Of a DNA stretch of 64,000 nt, positions 32,731 to 47,365 are shown piece by piece. How positions within the stretch are numbered: position 1 is the stretch's first letter; each line of letters starts with the position of its first letter. The notes under the pieces were generated by a model. It saw only the letters and a list, made by a program, of their open reading frames with translations, did no database searches and was not told the DNA's origin. This stretch comes from Drosophila persimilis (taxonomy: Eukaryota > Arthropoda > Insecta > Diptera > Drosophilidae): the NCBI RefSeq assembly GCF_003286085.1, contig NW_020825298.1, forward strand, positions 5,022,001 to 5,086,000, in the 5' to 3' direction. Made by a program: the position numbers and the translations under genes.

Positions 32731-34994
32731 TCTTTTGTGTGTTTCGAAGGAGAAAACTTTCAATTTGCAAACCGTCAACGCGTCAAAAAATTCAACAACT
32801 TTCGATGTGTGCAGCGCTCCCCGGATGAGAATGTGGGCTCGAAAAGTACTGCTTCTTTCACAGTTCCGGTGTTCTTTTTTTGGTTGGTTTTTTTGGTACT
32901 CTTCGTGTCAGCAAGCGCCACCGAAAATTCAAATGGAACTGCCAGACCGAAGACATCGACAGCAATGGAGGAGGCTGTTGTTTCCTCTTTCAAAATAGAT
33001 TTCTGGGCTATCATGCAATGGTGGGGGCTGGAGACGAGGCGGGGGGTAGAGAAAATAATTTGCTGCCTTGGTGAAACATGTCCCGCCCGGCGACAGAGAT
33101 AACCTGTGACGATAGCATCGCCAACGACGTTTCCAATGAAATGCGAAAGACAGAGACAGCATTGAAAGGCGAGGGGAGCTGGGATGTTGCACTCGAGCAT
33201 CTTACATGAGTAATGGGAAAATTATCTTTGATTGGGGGAAAACAAGTCAAAAATCAACAAGCTAGAAATGAAAGTCGAATGTGTATATACCTCAAGGCGT
33301 TTGCTTTATCATATACTGATCCAATTTCGATGAACCTTTAGGGAAAAGATGCTTGAAAATATTAAAGGAAGTTTAGTTGAATTGGCTTTGGAAATATATA
33401 TGTTACTCTGAAAAGAATTTGTTATCCTAATGATCCTGAAGAGTTGGTGAATCATGCAAATTTGAAACTGAAAGAGTTCTTCGCTTCAAAAATCAGGGCA
33501 TGATCATCGATGATCTAAGCTCTTGATGATGATGAAGAATATATGTATGTTCTGAAAGATCTCAGCAGAAAGTTGCCAAACACCAAACATTTCCCAATAA
33601 TTAGAGTCTTTCAGTAAGAGATCTCAATAAAGTTCTGAGGAAGGAATTGAAATGATTTCGTAGATAGTCATACTTTTTAATATTTCAACATACTTACACC
33701 CCCAGTATCTTGCCACAGAGAGTGAGATCCCACTGTGACCATCCGCTGCAAGAATGATATTATACCTCCCCTAAAGGGTATCACAAAAAGAATCACATCT
33801 ATGACTGTTATACTCCCACAATCGCGTCGTAGAAATGTCTTACACAAAATCGTTATACTGTCATACAGCATTTATTCGTGTGCTCGCTAAGTATTTTAGT
33901 TCGATCTTAGTTCCACTCGAGAATTCGCTTATGAACTAAACAGAATTGATTGCTTGACTAAAAATCAGAGTGTGTATTGTGGGCGTGGCTGGTAGGCATA
34001 TCTAAGCTATATCTCAGTGCTCATCCCTTGACAGATTTACAGTTTACATTTATGTATATATATCGTATCATATATTGCATTGCTTTTGGGTTTTATCCTT
34101 CTTTTTGCTTGATTTCTAATTGAACATTTAGTTGCATTTATTGCATATTTTTGTTTGTTAAATTCGCATATTTTTGGTTGTATAATATTTGTTTGTTGAT
34201 TGTTTCTGCGTGCGGTTTTTGCATTGAAGGAATTTCATTATGAAACGAATCCATAAATTCTGTAATTGAACATAAAATATATTAGAATTCTCTTAGAGTT
34301 GTTTTCTCCGATTTAAGCACATTTAAAGTTACCTAAGAATACATATGTATATGTATTAATGTTTATAATTCCCATCTATATTGCTTGCTATGAATATGAA
34401 AATTAAAGGCAATCGGTGAATTCTTATACTCATCTTCCCTAACAATTATCAATATAACAATCAACATATAATAAAGCTACAATAAGAGCTAATGGAACAG
34501 GTCCTCCATCCTTGATATATATGGGATATATGGGATCGTATGTAGTACATATTTGGATAAGCATATCCCTTAGAGGTCCATTTTCCCTTCCATCAACATC
34601 TCATCTCGTGGTAATTGAAAGTTTTCATATTTGTTTTGAATAAAAGAGAATGAGCTTTTCTCTCTTTGAGGTTGTCGAGTTTGTGTCTGTATCTGTGTTT
34701 GTGGGACTGTATCGGTGTATTGGAACGTGTGTGATTGTGTGTGTGTGTGTGCTTACATGGCTAGGGGTTGGGGAGAGGTAAAGAGAGAGGTGGGGCAGGG
34801 TCAGGCGTGGGTCTGTAGATGGGGGGAGACGAGGGCGAGTGCCATTGAAAGGGCTTGTTCAAATCAACGACATTGCACTCAAATATTTACAAAGTAAACG
34901 GTAACGGCAACGGTAAAGGTAACGCTAACGGTAACTCAACCTAAATGCAACCAACGCTACCAATAAGCCACCCATACATCCACCAACACCTCCT
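32731..34994. other. intergenic DNA, no gene seen
   Basis: Contains the upstream region of the 32.7-kb gene, a GT microsatellite (about 34,733-34,750) and a short GGTAACGGTAAC-type repeat (about 34,897-34,936). No coding exon is recognised. Confidence 0.4.
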
Positions 34995-37654
34995 TCAACA
35001 GTGTATTAGTCCGGGCATTAGGTTTACCAAAAGGATTGCCGCCACCGAACCCAAAGTCAACGTCACTGCCGCGGCCCCGTTGCACCGATCCGATCTGCAA
35101 ATGTCACAGAAGAAGGTATCCTCCTCCGATTCCTCGTCATTATCGGCCGATTCCTGGCCATAGCCATAGCCCTGCTGGCCCTTGCGTCGCTGCTGTTGGT
35201 CCCGCTCCCGCCGGCCCTGATCGCGACTGCTGTCGCCCGCATTGGTGATACGCAGCTTGCTTCGTAGAATCTCACAGGCATCCGAGTCTCCAGTGTCCAG
35301 CTGGCAAAAGCGAGCCGTTACGATCTTTCTGGTGTCAGCTGTGGGAAGAAAGTAGAGAACGGATAGCTCTAACTATGATATTCTGGTGAAAATGATGTGC
35401 AGTTTATATTTTTCCAAAGAAAATAAATCGATAAATCTCGATTGTTTATAAAAAGGTTTTTTCGATTCTGGTTCATAAAAAGTGGGAATATTTGAACATT
35501 TCCTCGTCATAAAAAAAAAACTGATAATGAAATGTGCAACGAAATGTGTATCGCAAAACCATTCTCTGATAAAAGTCAGCCATAAACCAGATATATACGT
35601 TATAGCTGACAAAGAGCAGAGGTTCAGGTTCAATAAATGAATCATGGAGTTAGATGTAAATACATATATTAGATAATCGTAAAACATCTTAATTCGAAGG
35701 TTAGGCACAATCCAATATCCTTTCTTTCTTTTGGAAAAATATGTCTCAATTTTCACTTCAAACACTTCCACTCCAACATGTCGTCAACCTTTTTCCTATT
35801 CAAAACCCTCTTTACTTACGATCTCTGGCCACAACTTTTTGGCAATTCATTAGCGGATTCTTGTTGGCCCCATTATCGAAGTAGGAGAACTTGTTCAGAT
35901 CAAACAGCCAGGTGTCCAGTGACTTCATTTTGTCCAAAGTGCAGGTCTGAAACGAAAATGATAGAACCATCTTGAAGAATTGTGTCTTTTATGAACTAAA
36001 AGACTTTCACTAGAAATAATGAGAGAAATAATCGCTTTGCATTTGCATTGACTACAATGTTGTCTCCAGTCTGTAATTAATGCCTTAATTGTGATTGCTA
36101 GTAAGTGATTTATCTTATCTATAAATATATGTATGTTCAATGAGCGATACGAGTATCAGTATTGATGCATTGCGATGCCACGAGACGACCTTCGCTATCA
36201 ATGGGGAAAATGCACTCACATAACGATTATTGAAACTGCGCTGCTCTGCACTCAACACAGTTATCACAAATATGAGGAGAAATAAGGGCACTCTAATCAT
36301 AACTACGGCCTATATAAGTAAGCTCAGAAATTTATTAAAGGTGGATAGTTCCCCGTTAAAGTTGGTTTAGTCACTTGATGATATTTTGAGTTACTCAACT
36401 GCTGTGGAATTTATAGCTTGAATAAGTAAATAGTAGTACGAGAATAGAATGGAATTTAAGTAAGTAGCATAAGATTACGCTTAATGCTTGAAACTACTGG
36501 AATTCTCATCATTATCGAAGAATTTAATTACTTTGTTCATTTGTTTCAATTTTTGTATAAAGTGGAACAGAACAAACTGTAGGAGTTGTAGTTACAATTG
36601 AATTGCAATTAGTCTATCCAACATTTCAGATTAAATAATAAAGATGAGCTGGTTGTACGCGTTTCTCTTTTCAAACATACATATATTTTTGTTCCGTAAA
36701 TTCCAGGATTTTGTTCATTCCATTCCTTTTTGGCAGTCGTTGTTATACATCTTTCTCTTTGCCAATTCAATTTTATTTTACACAGAGATTACAAATCATA
36801 GATGGCAATCGTTTTGGCAGTTGCTGCTCTACAAGAGAATTGAATTAATTTTTTTGTGCCAAGAGCAAACGAGATTCCCTCACAGAACTGTCACAAAGGG
36901 GGAGAAAGAGGAACTCAAGTGCTGAAAATTTACGTTGTTAGACTTTTGTAAAAGTATTCCAACTGTTTGGCACGTGGCCGGGTTAAGTTCTTTTCATTCC
37001 GTCGCTTGCCTTGGCATTCTCGCTGGGACACCACTCGCAGTTTTTGGATAGAGAGAGAGGGAGAGAGAGATGCCAGTAACAGAAAATTCACTTAACGGAG
37101 GCGGAGGACGACGACGTTGCACGTTTCCGTTTCCGCTTTTGTGGGGTCTATTTCTAACAGGTTTTCCTGTTTTGTATAGTTATTTTTTTTTTTTTGTAGG
37201 TGCTAGATTTATGGGCCATGTAGTTTTAATTTGTGAGTGCCAGCACTTTGATTAAGGTCACGAGAGATGTGATTAGGCTGGCAAAAGGTTAAGTGAAATG
37301 ACCGGGCTAAAAATGTGCCGCCAAGAAGAGACGGGCCTCTCGAATACGCAACTCAACAACAGGTCCCACATCATCAATCAATCCACCAGACTGGTGATGG
37401 ATGAGCCTTTCGCAATTCGTAATCTGTTCAGCGACTTACCTCCGGCACTATGCTCGAATTGGAACCCAGATCGGCACAACTGGGATTGTCGCTCGAATCG
37501 CACACAAAGCACTGTATGGCTGCGCCTGCAGGATAGAAGGATATTTCGGTTTACTTGAAATTCAGCATTCATATAGCCACAGGTAACACACACCATACGA
37601 TATGCAGCAATGCAGGGCCAACAGCCACAAAATAGCCGACTCTTTATAGCTCAT
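34995..37654 (-). CDS. Ly6-like GPI-anchored protein with a charged/Gln-rich loop, 205 aa
   Basis: Exons are 37654-37594, 37525-37440, 35946-35820 and 35338-34995, joined in phases 1, 0 and 1. A signal peptide (MSYKESAILWLLALHCCIS) is followed by IQCFVCDSSDNPSCADLG, TCTLDKM, MNCQKVV, ARFCQLDTGDSDACEIL and FFCDICRSDRCNGAAA. A hydrophobic GPI-type tail closes the protein (LTLGSVAAILLVNLMPGLI). Between the ACEIL and FFCDIC cysteines is an unusual hydrophilic insert of about 50 residues rich in Arg, Gln, Gly and then Glu/Asp. Gene layout resembles D. melanogaster 2L Ly6-cluster genes, but I cannot assign a one-to-one orthologue. An extra possible first exon lies inside the second intron (see findings). 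Confidence 0.82.
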
Positions 37655-40600
37655 TATTTGCACGTGGTTTCTTCTTCTGTGTTTTTGATTTATATTTAAT
37701 TTTTTGGAAACTTTTCAAATATTTTATTCCACTCGCGCCCTGAGCTCTCAACTCAGTTGTGTTCGCACTTGCCACAATTTCTGGTGTGTTGTGCCACTGC
37801 CGCTGGCCAAATGAAAACTGAAATTGGAAGCCAGAAAGGCAAAGGCAATTGCCTTCAAGAGGAGGACCTACGCTAGACTGAACCGACAGCCACGGGTACG
37901 ACGAGGGCGACGTCATCGTTTTGGGACACGAATGTACCAAACGAAGGCTTCACAGGCAACGACTACTGTCGTCTCGGGGGTCCTGCGTCCTGCGTCCTTC
38001 GTCCTTCTTCCCTCCTGGTGTATATTGCGTGGGTGCGTCGTAGTCGACGTCGACGTCAACGTCGTCGCTCGAGTGGCTCCTGATTCTGACAGTAATAACA
38101 TCTTGGGTACCCCCACATGGCTGCAAAAGAGAAAAATTATTCAAATTGCGAAATGCAAAACCAAAAGATTGGTAGGGAAGCGTTCGTCAAAGAAAGAGCG
38201 GCAGCAGCAGCAGCAGCCTCCCTCTTTCGAATATTGCAATCTCTTAGCCAAAAACTGTTTTGGCCGCAAGGCCAGCAGCCACTTGAAACCAGCAGCAATA
38301 AACCATGTCCTGGAGGAGTCCAGGGAGTGGGGTTTATCCCACCCATTTGACCTATCAGTAACTGGACTCGGCGCGGTTGAGCCAAAATGAAATTATGTAT
38401 TCATAAAATAAGCGGAAAATGAAGAGCGAGCTGCGTGGCGACACCACACCGGAGGGGGAGCCGTGGAGCCATGGAGCCATGGAAATGGATCCTTGGGATT
38501 CTGTGAAATTATGAGTGCCTGGGGAGTTGTCTCAGGAACGGGTTTGGAGACCACAGGATGGCGCAACAATGCGCAGCAATTAGTGGCGCCCAAGAGCGAA
38601 AAACTCATCCGCTTTTTTGCATTGCGGCTTGACTTTGGCTCTGGCTCTGGCTCTGACCTCGCCTCTGGACTACGACGACGACTACACTGACATCCTGGGT
38701 GTGGGCGTTTATTTATCGCTATCCAAAGGGGTTTACTGCTCTACCATTCCATGACAGCCGTATCTCCCGCGGGGCAGAGTGCACGCCGGCAAGCGTTTCA
38801 ATTTATCATAAACAATGCAGACTGTGATTGGTGTAGGTCGCGACCCCGGCCCTGGCCCCAAATCCGCCAAAAGTGTTGGCTAATGTGGTCGCTTGTTTCT
38901 CCACGAGTATATGTGAGTGTTTGGGGGTGGGGGTGGATAGTAGGGGTAAAGTGGGATTAGTAGCGTGGGTTGCCACCAGCAGTGAACTTGTTTTGTGGTG
39001 GTCCAACAATTTGTTAGCCTAATCCTATGCCAAAAATTATTTGGACGCTGTTCTGGGCTAGAAAAACTCTTTTTTTCTATTTACATATTGACATGGCTGA
39101 CGCCGGATTAGTTTTGTTCGCAAAACCACACTGTAAAATCTCCGATCAACAAGTTTCTTTGGCAAGTGAATTGCCAGCGAAATGTATAACCAGAATCTGT
39201 TTCAATTACCCTTTCGGGGCGTCCATTTCCAGGGTTAATCCTGGCTCCAGAAACTTTGGCTGTCGGCCACCAAAGTGCAGCCTGTTGCCGTCTCGTGGTG
39301 GATGGCGGAAAATGTAAATCGGAGTGCCAAAAAAAAACCAACTGAAATCAGAGCTAGTCCAATTCGTTTCGACTGCTGCGTGACAAGGACACATTGGGCA
39401 AGTCGGGGTCTGTCTGGACAATGGCGATGATGGTGACGTCGTCGCCTGCTGGTCGCCCATGTTGATGTCATAATTCCTCCGATTCCCATCCATTTTCCCG
39501 GGCATTGCATGCCGCAACTTCATTTGCTAACAGCGACAGGACATAATTAAAGAATGTTTACGCACGCTTCCGTTTCCGGTTAGCAATTCTTTTCTCCAAG
39601 TCTTTGTTGTTGTTAGCTCTGCCCTGTTATTGTGTTTTCTTTGGCCAAAGGTCATGCATGGCAGTCGCTAGAGGCAGCCATAAGTTATGTTTTCGATTTT
39701 TACAACTTGACACATTTTTGCAACGGTCTCTCTAGCGCTCCATATCCAACATATAGCCACGACTTGACTTGGGTTTACAACCTGCTTATCTTTTGCATCG
39801 AACCGTGCACATCGTAAAGCGTGCTTTTATTTTCGTGCCCTTGCCTGCCCATAAATTTTGTCTTGCCAAAAAAAAAGAAGAAAATGTGTAACAACAATTT
39901 GTGGGTCAAAAGTTGTTTCGCCTCCGCCCACAAAATGGCCTTTAATTAGTTGAAATTTTTCGCCTGGCATGCTAATTGAAAAACTTTTTTCCTGTGCAGC
40001 CGCAGCTATGAAATATTTACGGTTTAAGTATCTCCGACAATCCACCGAAGCTCAATAAAAGGAGCAACGTTGCTAATGGAATATCCTCGAACAGAACGTC
40101 GGTAAATGTCAGTTCTATAAAAGATTCTGCAGAGAACGTCAGTAAATGGCAGTCTCTGCCTCTCTGTTGACTCTAGTTTAATTGAGTTTTATTACGTATA
40201 CGCCCTGAGGTACACGCGTGGCTGTTGCTGCCGGCAGCTCTCTCTAGAAGCTAATTAACTGCCACTGGCACTGGCACTGGCACTGGCCCTGGCATTGACC
40301 AAGGACAGCGTCAAGCCACCTCCATAGCCGGCAATAAACATAAAACTTTATCGTTGGCCATATCTGCAGCTTCTGGGCGAATCAATCGCTACAAATGCGC
40401 TTGCAAATGCTGGGGTTGCAAGGAGAGTCAAGACATAAAAATTTCTTTCACAATGGATATCCATTCCCCCACTCACGGGGATTATTCTGCACTATATATT
40501 CTGATAGAGGAGGTATTTTATGGGTATATTTAATGGCTGATTTGGGATTCAATTTCCTTAAACTAAAACCTAAATACATTTTGTGTCGAATAACTTATTT

Positions 40601-43600
40601 AAATAAGCTTTATGTGATATGCGGATGGCTTTGATCATTTTATGGCACATAAAAACTTTCAAGGGAAAAGTTAGTGCATGACATAAAAGTACACTAGAGA
40701 AATGGAAAATATGACGAGAAAACATGTTATATGGGAAAATATTACAAGTACTTCACCTATAAGTGTTGTTTTTCTAATAGAAATACCAAATTCCACAAAT
40801 CCCCTTCGCAGTAATGATGTAGCAGACTCCGCCCCGCTCTGCCATAATCCTTTATGGATCATCTGAAGAATGCAAAGCACATAAAATCAATTTAACAGGC
40901 AAACAATGCACAAAGTACGTAATTTTTTCCAGCAATCGCTTGCACTTGACTGCAATTTCAGTGCAATTCGAGCAGCGGCTTCAGGTAGACCCTAACGAAA
41001 AGCAGAGAACAAAAGCTGGTAAAAGAGGGAAAAGAATTTCATTTTCCCACTTGCCTTTTACAATTTACAGGTCAATGAGCTGACTGAGCACGTAGCGGAA
41101 GTGGAAGCACCCGGGGATAACTATGACAGCAATTTGTGGGTGTCTCCCTCTGCACGTGCCCTAGAATGCAGGAGCAGCAGTGACAGAATCATCACCACCA
41201 TCTCCAACAATCAGCCTTTCGATTGAGGGCGTGGTAAATACAAAATATCCTAGGCGGCATGTGAAAATACATATCTCCTACGGATTGCGTATACGTCATG
41301 GTCGGTACGTGACTCCCTTCGAGCGGGCAACAATAAAAATATTTATGTTCTTTTGCAGTACGCAAAGCCACATATAAATCATCCAACTGATTAACATAAG
41401 AAATCTGCGAGTCGCTCTAAAATGCTAACGAATGCCAGAGACAGATTGTATGCGAGCACAACGAAAACTTTGTTGAGATTTTAACGTCATTAGAAAGTGA
41501 AAGATGTTCTTGGATAGGATATCGCGCCAATGGTATTAAGAAAAAGAACAAAATACTTGTATAATATGTAGAAATAGGCGATATGATTCATGTTCTATGA
41601 ATATACACCGGGGATGATAAGCTTTGGAAAACTCTCGAGGTCTTCTCTTAATATAGTCGGATAATTTTTCGTTTTGTAGAAGCATTAGAAACATCTCAAA
41701 TTTTGAAAAAAAAACAACTTTAAAATTATATTAAATTTATTCCAAGAAATTTTGGTTCAACCACCACATAAAAACCCATCTGATTTCACAGACAATTACC
41801 CCTTCAGAAGTGCCTGGAAAACAAAACTGAGAACAACTTTGATTATGGAAATTCCTACTCGCACAATATTATGATTATGGCATTGCACTCATATTTACAC
41901 GTTCACAGAGAAAACAAAAAGAAAGCCAACTTAAAACTTGGGGGAAGAAATGTTTTCGTTGCGTACAACACCGCGTATGCGTAGTTTCCTCAATAATTGT
42001 TTTCGCCAAAAGTCGCAAGCCCGAAAGTATGCAACACGAAGGTAGCGGACCATTAATGTCAATAAGTAATATGTAAAATGCTTGTAGAAATGGTATGTAG
42101 AAATCATGTCGCAAAATTCAATAGACATAAAACAATTCAAATCTGTAGCTGCTAACCGCTATATGTGGGGCTTTCTGAGCCGTGCCATACCTTCTTGTGA
42201 TCGGAATTATCATGATAAATAAAAAACAACAATACCTTTAAAATTTATTATGAGTCGTAAGCACAGGAATTGCCATGTTTAACACCCTTGCCAATCAAAT
42301 TATCATTGAAAACTTTCTTTCGATTTCTATAATTAGGTTTTTGGGAAAAAAGTAACACTCCTTGCTCTAGAAAACTTTGTTTAAACAATTAAGCAGATGC
42401 TGAAAATGCTCTTCAACAACAGTAATAAATGATTTGAGCAATATTTTTTGGCCCGAGGGCGCTCTGTGAATTCAAAATCAATGTTTTTTATGTTGGCGCC
42501 AAGCTGTCCACAAAAATAAAAGGAAGCCAGCGACTGAACACAGACATGAGGCAAGGCTGGGGCAGGGTCGAGCATTGGTTGGGATGCGGGATGGTGTGGG
42601 GGCCACAGCGGAAGGCGGATCATGGGGCCTGGCATGCTTTGCGGATGCTGTTGCTGTGGCCAGGGGCGCCACACTGGCGACAGAACGCACCCATAGACAA
42701 AAGCTGCAGAACTATTTGAACTGGCGACGACAGAACACAAAATGTAACGCATGTAGGTCGTCTTAGCACTTGTATCTGTATCTGTAGCTCTGAGGATGTA
42801 TCTGTGAGTGTAGACTGTCTCTGTGTCCGAGTAGCCTTCTGTGAGACAGAGTATCTTGTATACATATCTGTGAGAGTGTATATCCTGTATATCTGTGTCT
42901 GTGGTAAGACAAACAACAACTGCCAGCGCATTAAAGTTACTGTTCACAGCAAAAAAAAAAGCCACCAGTCAGTGGGTCTTTGGGTGGGTTCTGTGCTTGA
43001 CTTAATGGGCCAACATGTCTTAAGGGTTGTTCCCGTTCTCCATCCTCCCCAGCCTCAACAATAAAACTAACAAAGTTGCCCTATTATTTTTGGCCTGCGT
43101 AGACACTGACTTTGGTCTCTGCTTTTGGCCATACATCCAAAGCAATTTCTGCAGACATTTTGGCAGCAGCTACTATCAAAAGCGATGGACAGATGGGCGA
43201 CAGACACTCGCAAATGTATAGAGTGTAGGCGAGTCCTTGGTCAATTCATGCGTTCATCCCACTGCCTTTTCCATATGAAAATTTCGATTTTATATAATTG
43301 CCGCAACATTTTGCACAGCCGGCTGCCAAGAGCCCCATCTCCCCGCATTCCCTTTTAACGCATAAATTTCGGATTTCTGCCAAAATGAAAGTTCTCTCAG
43401 TCGATGTCAAAGTGATTTAAGTGCAAAACATAAATAATTGAATTGCTGTAGGGAAACGATTATAGGTTTTAGGCATACATCGTGAATTAATGGACAGCCT
43501 TTTGGTCGGACAGAGTAATTAACGATTTTCGGCAGAGTGCTTCAGTATAAAAGGATTATGATATGTTGTGGTTCTGTGAGAGAATCAATGTTGAGTGCAA

Positions 43601-44303
43601 AGCAGAGTGAAAATGTATCAGATTTATGGATTTGAATGTGTTTTGTAGATGGAGCCTATCTAAAGATATGTGTAGAAGCACTTTTATAAGCCACGTTTCT
43701 TCTCTGCTTTATTTAGATTTAATATTAATAGTTAATCTTCTTGTAGCCTGATATTATAAAAATTATCTTTGTACTGCTTTAGTCTCACTTCCGTTTAAGT
43801 TAACCTATTTTATCCATTTTCTTTCCGACGGCTTAAACAATTTGCAAGTGGAGAAATATGGCAGGGCAGAGGGATGGGGATGGCGATGGGGCTTGGCCAA
43901 CGCAGGAAGCAATAACAGCTCAGAGCACGAGATTGAGGCTATCAAAACATCCTCCCATTCTGCACATCCAACCCAAGTGGTCCAAGGACCAAGGTCTGGT
44001 CCAAGGATTAAAGTTGCAGAATCAAGCTGAAATTTTAAGCTCCAAATGAAAAGCAAGCAAGCGAGAGTTGGAACGGGCTCTGGGGATATTTTTGTTAAAT
44101 GTAAGGCTTATATTTTCATAGAAATTAAATAGAAATACAAAACTAAACGCGAAACAGTTGCCGGACAGATGGGAGCGCCTGTCCCTTCGGAAGATGTAGA
44201 CATAACATTACTTATATGGCATAGCTGAAAAAACAGGTAGCTGAAGGTACTCGTACTTTTAGGGAGCAGGCGCATACGCTTCGGATGAATGATTGGCCTA
44301 AGG
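37655..44303. other. 6.6-kb intergenic stretch, no gene supported
   Basis: All open frames are short and lack motifs, signal peptides or splice partners. A CACTGG/GGCACT repeat lies at about 40,261-40,296 and TCTGTATCTGT-type repeats at about 42,770-42,910. The region probably holds distal regulatory DNA for the flanking Ly6 genes, both of which are transcribed leftward. Confidence 0.45.
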
Positions 44304-47300
44304 TTAGTTTCTGATGAGGCTGACGACGAGCAGACTGATGGCAGCGGCTGCCAGAGTGTATTGTGCCCCCAGGAGGGAGGTGGCTCCATTGCAGCCTTCC
44401 TGGCTGCAGGTGCATATGGTCTGCTTGTATCCCTCGTTGTCGGCAGTGAAGCAGGCGTTCTGCATCTTCTCCTCGATCCAGCCGCAGCCCCGCTCGATGC
44501 GGTGCTCCCCGTTCACCTCGAACTTCAGGATCGTTTTGCGGCAGAAGGCCTCCTTCTCACCACGGGGTGCACAGTCCTTCAGAAACTGGTCATCTCGCTG
44601 GGCGCGTGGTGTATTGACCAATAAACTGGCGCAGTCCTCGTTCGAATGGGAGTTGCACTGATGGCATCGCAGGGCGTCCACTGAAATCGTAGAAGGAGAC
44701 AAATTAATTGGATATTTGCAACCTCTAATGTCTAACGGCATTCAAATGCCGCGATTCGCCCTTTTCAAACTCCCCGACACTTTGACAGTAAATTATTTTA
44801 TTAGCCATCGCCGCCGCCCCTAGTCCCAGGCCCTGTCAGCCACTATGTCAGCCCCTGACAAACCGACTCTCAAACGTAGCCCCCCGTCAACGTGCTGCAG
44901 TAACCTGAATAATTGCATGTCAACTACTTTGGGGGCACAGCAAAAAATACTCGTAAATGCCGAAACATATCCAACTGCTGGCACGCGAGACGTCGAGAGG
45001 CGTACAAAAAACATGGCTTGCCTTCGGCTGATGGCAGAGCTGCAGCGAAGAGTGGGAGCCCTTACTGGGAGCTGAAAATGATATCTCGGATATCATATCT
45101 AAAATGATCAAAACGAATCTTTATGATACGCATATTCAATAGGATTTCTAAAGCCCCACCTCAAATTCCTGTAAAGAAAACATATAATTGATCATTAAAA
45201 AGGGTATTTCTGATAGTACTATCCCAAGGAACACACTTCCACGCCAAAGGGCAAGGACATTTGTAGCAAAACAAAGGCAGACAAAAGTAATAGCGGTCTC
45301 TGATATTGTACTTGTAAATTTTGAAATACTCGTATGCCTGAACCTGTCAGGATTACAAATGTCGAGCGCTTAGTGAGGCGTATGCGCAACTTTTTGCATA
45401 GAGACGGCGTAGGGCAGTGAAAACGGGGGGAAATTAGACGCCTCGTAAGCCACTCACGTGCCCCTCTTTTTTGGTAATTAAGACAAATAAAAACACATAC
45501 AAACATTGTGTCATAAAAAATCACCTGCCATAAAAATCTGCGGTGGCAGTGGCAGTGGCAGTTGTAGTCTCGAGTTACATTTGGTATTTGAAATCTGATT
45601 CGGAATTTGCATTTTACTATTTTCATTTGCATTTTACATTTGCTGCATATTCATGCGGCTTTCAGCAAACTTGAACTTGAGCTGAAAAGAGAGGGGCGGG
45701 TGTATCAGGGCAAGGGGGTGGTCGGTGGTGCACTCAAGCGTGATATCTGTGGCCCCTCTTTCACTCTCTGCGCCGCACAACTGTTGCCTTTGTTGCAACT
45801 TTCCGCCTGACAATCGTACGCTAATGAAACGCGCTCTTGAATCGCGGGGCTCTTTGCCTTGGAAAGGGGGCAGGGCAGGGACTGGCAGCTGGGAAAGTGG
45901 CATTTACTTGCCGCTTTTATGCCCATAAACGTGAATATTTGCATTACCGATTATAGACGTATATATATTCGCGTACAAACAGTTTCAATATAATTTAACG
46001 CCATTCAAATATTCCCTTAGCAGGTGAGTGCGAGCTGGAAATTTGCTTGGACAATCAATTTGCCAATAGCGATACTCGGAGTGGGTGAAATAGAATAGAA
46101 TTTTTGAAAAATACTACCTACGAGCTGGAGAAAGATAGTGCCAAAATGGGAACAGATGCATAGATTTAGCTTTATAGAATTATGGATGGATAGGCTGTAT
46201 ATATGGCTATAAATATAGATAGCCTGAAACATACATAAACCTGGGTAACAAAATACACCTAGAATATTGGATAGATATAAAGATAGCTGCCCAAGTAGAT
46301 AGATATACTCGTATGATAGATAGATTGATAAATAGATGGCTCGAAAAACGTACTGATAGAAAGAAAGTTAAATGAAATATGCAGAAATGTATAAATATGA
46401 TGGATAGAAGACTGAAAGTAATCTACTACTTAAGCTCCTTTAGCTCGAATTTTTCATAACTCCAACTAGTTTAAGTAACGAAAGCATTCTTCCTCTTTTG
46501 TTTAACAAACAGATTAACTATTTTGGGAAAAGATAAAAGTTTTGTTATGTGGATTGCGTTCTTTTCTAATGGTTCTTCTTGGTATCTTCTTCATCGCATC
46601 TCAAACAAAGTCGAGCATTTTTAAAGGCTTTGCACTTGTCTCACATTATCTTTCCTCTACTAAAACCCACATAACAGCATAACCACCTACACACCTATCT
46701 ATCCAACACCTAGCCATATCAATGATCAAATATTGGTTAGCCATTCATCATCTGGGATGACTTCTAGCTCTTTTATGGCTTCCACTTGATTAGAGCTGCT
46801 GCCAGAGAAAGGGAAGAAATTGTTCGTCCATTTATCCACAGGAGAGCAGAATTTGTTCCATTTTTGGTAAATCAATTAAATTTCTGAGGTTTGGTTTCCA
46901 TTTTCCATTGCAAAGGCAATCCGTTTAGGTGACTCACAGACAACACCCACACAACAAAGTGAAAAGTGTTTGCCATGGGTTTCCACATCAGCGCGTCCGA
47001 CTGCCTGACGAGATGCGGTTGATTTCATTTTATTTAAGACTCAAAGAAAGCCCTCAATCAATTTGCTAAAATAAAAACTAATCAATTTGCCTAATACAAA
47101 GCAGAGAACAACTCAATTTGCTTGTATTTGTTGTCTTTGGGCAAATTGGATGTGGCTTTAATGTGATTAATGAACAAAAGGCAGCTGGCGAATTCCGCCA
47201 CCGCCACCCCCAATATTTCTCTAGAGAATGTGCGCGACCCAACCTGATTAAACATATACTATATATACTATATACTATAGATTAAATATAGACTATATAT

Positions 47301-47365
47301 TCACCTGATAAGAGATTGACGATCAATCCAATGCACACGGCGTAGGCGAGAAGCGTCGTTGACAT
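44304..47365 (-). CDS. Ly6-like GPI-anchored protein, 145 aa
   Basis: Exons are 47365-47305 (signal peptide, MSTTLLAYAVCIGLIVNLLS) and 44680-44304, joined in phase 1 across a 2.6-kb intron. The second exon carries a complete Ly6 fold: VDALRCHQCNSHSNEDCASL, FLKDCAPRGEKEAFCRKTIL, RIERGCGWIEEKMQNAC, and TICTCSQEGCNGA. A hydrophobic GPI-type tail follows (LAAAAISLLVVSLIRN). Unlike the cluster members at 20-37 kb, it has no insert and no intron inside the fold. The NSH-kD/E-x-N/D-C-A start and the KDC-PRG pattern closely resemble the 52-55 kb gene, so the two are near paralogues. They are divergently arranged, 4.8 kb apart. I recall a similar pair (CG14275/CG7781) in D. melanogaster, as a tentative match. 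Confidence 0.88.
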
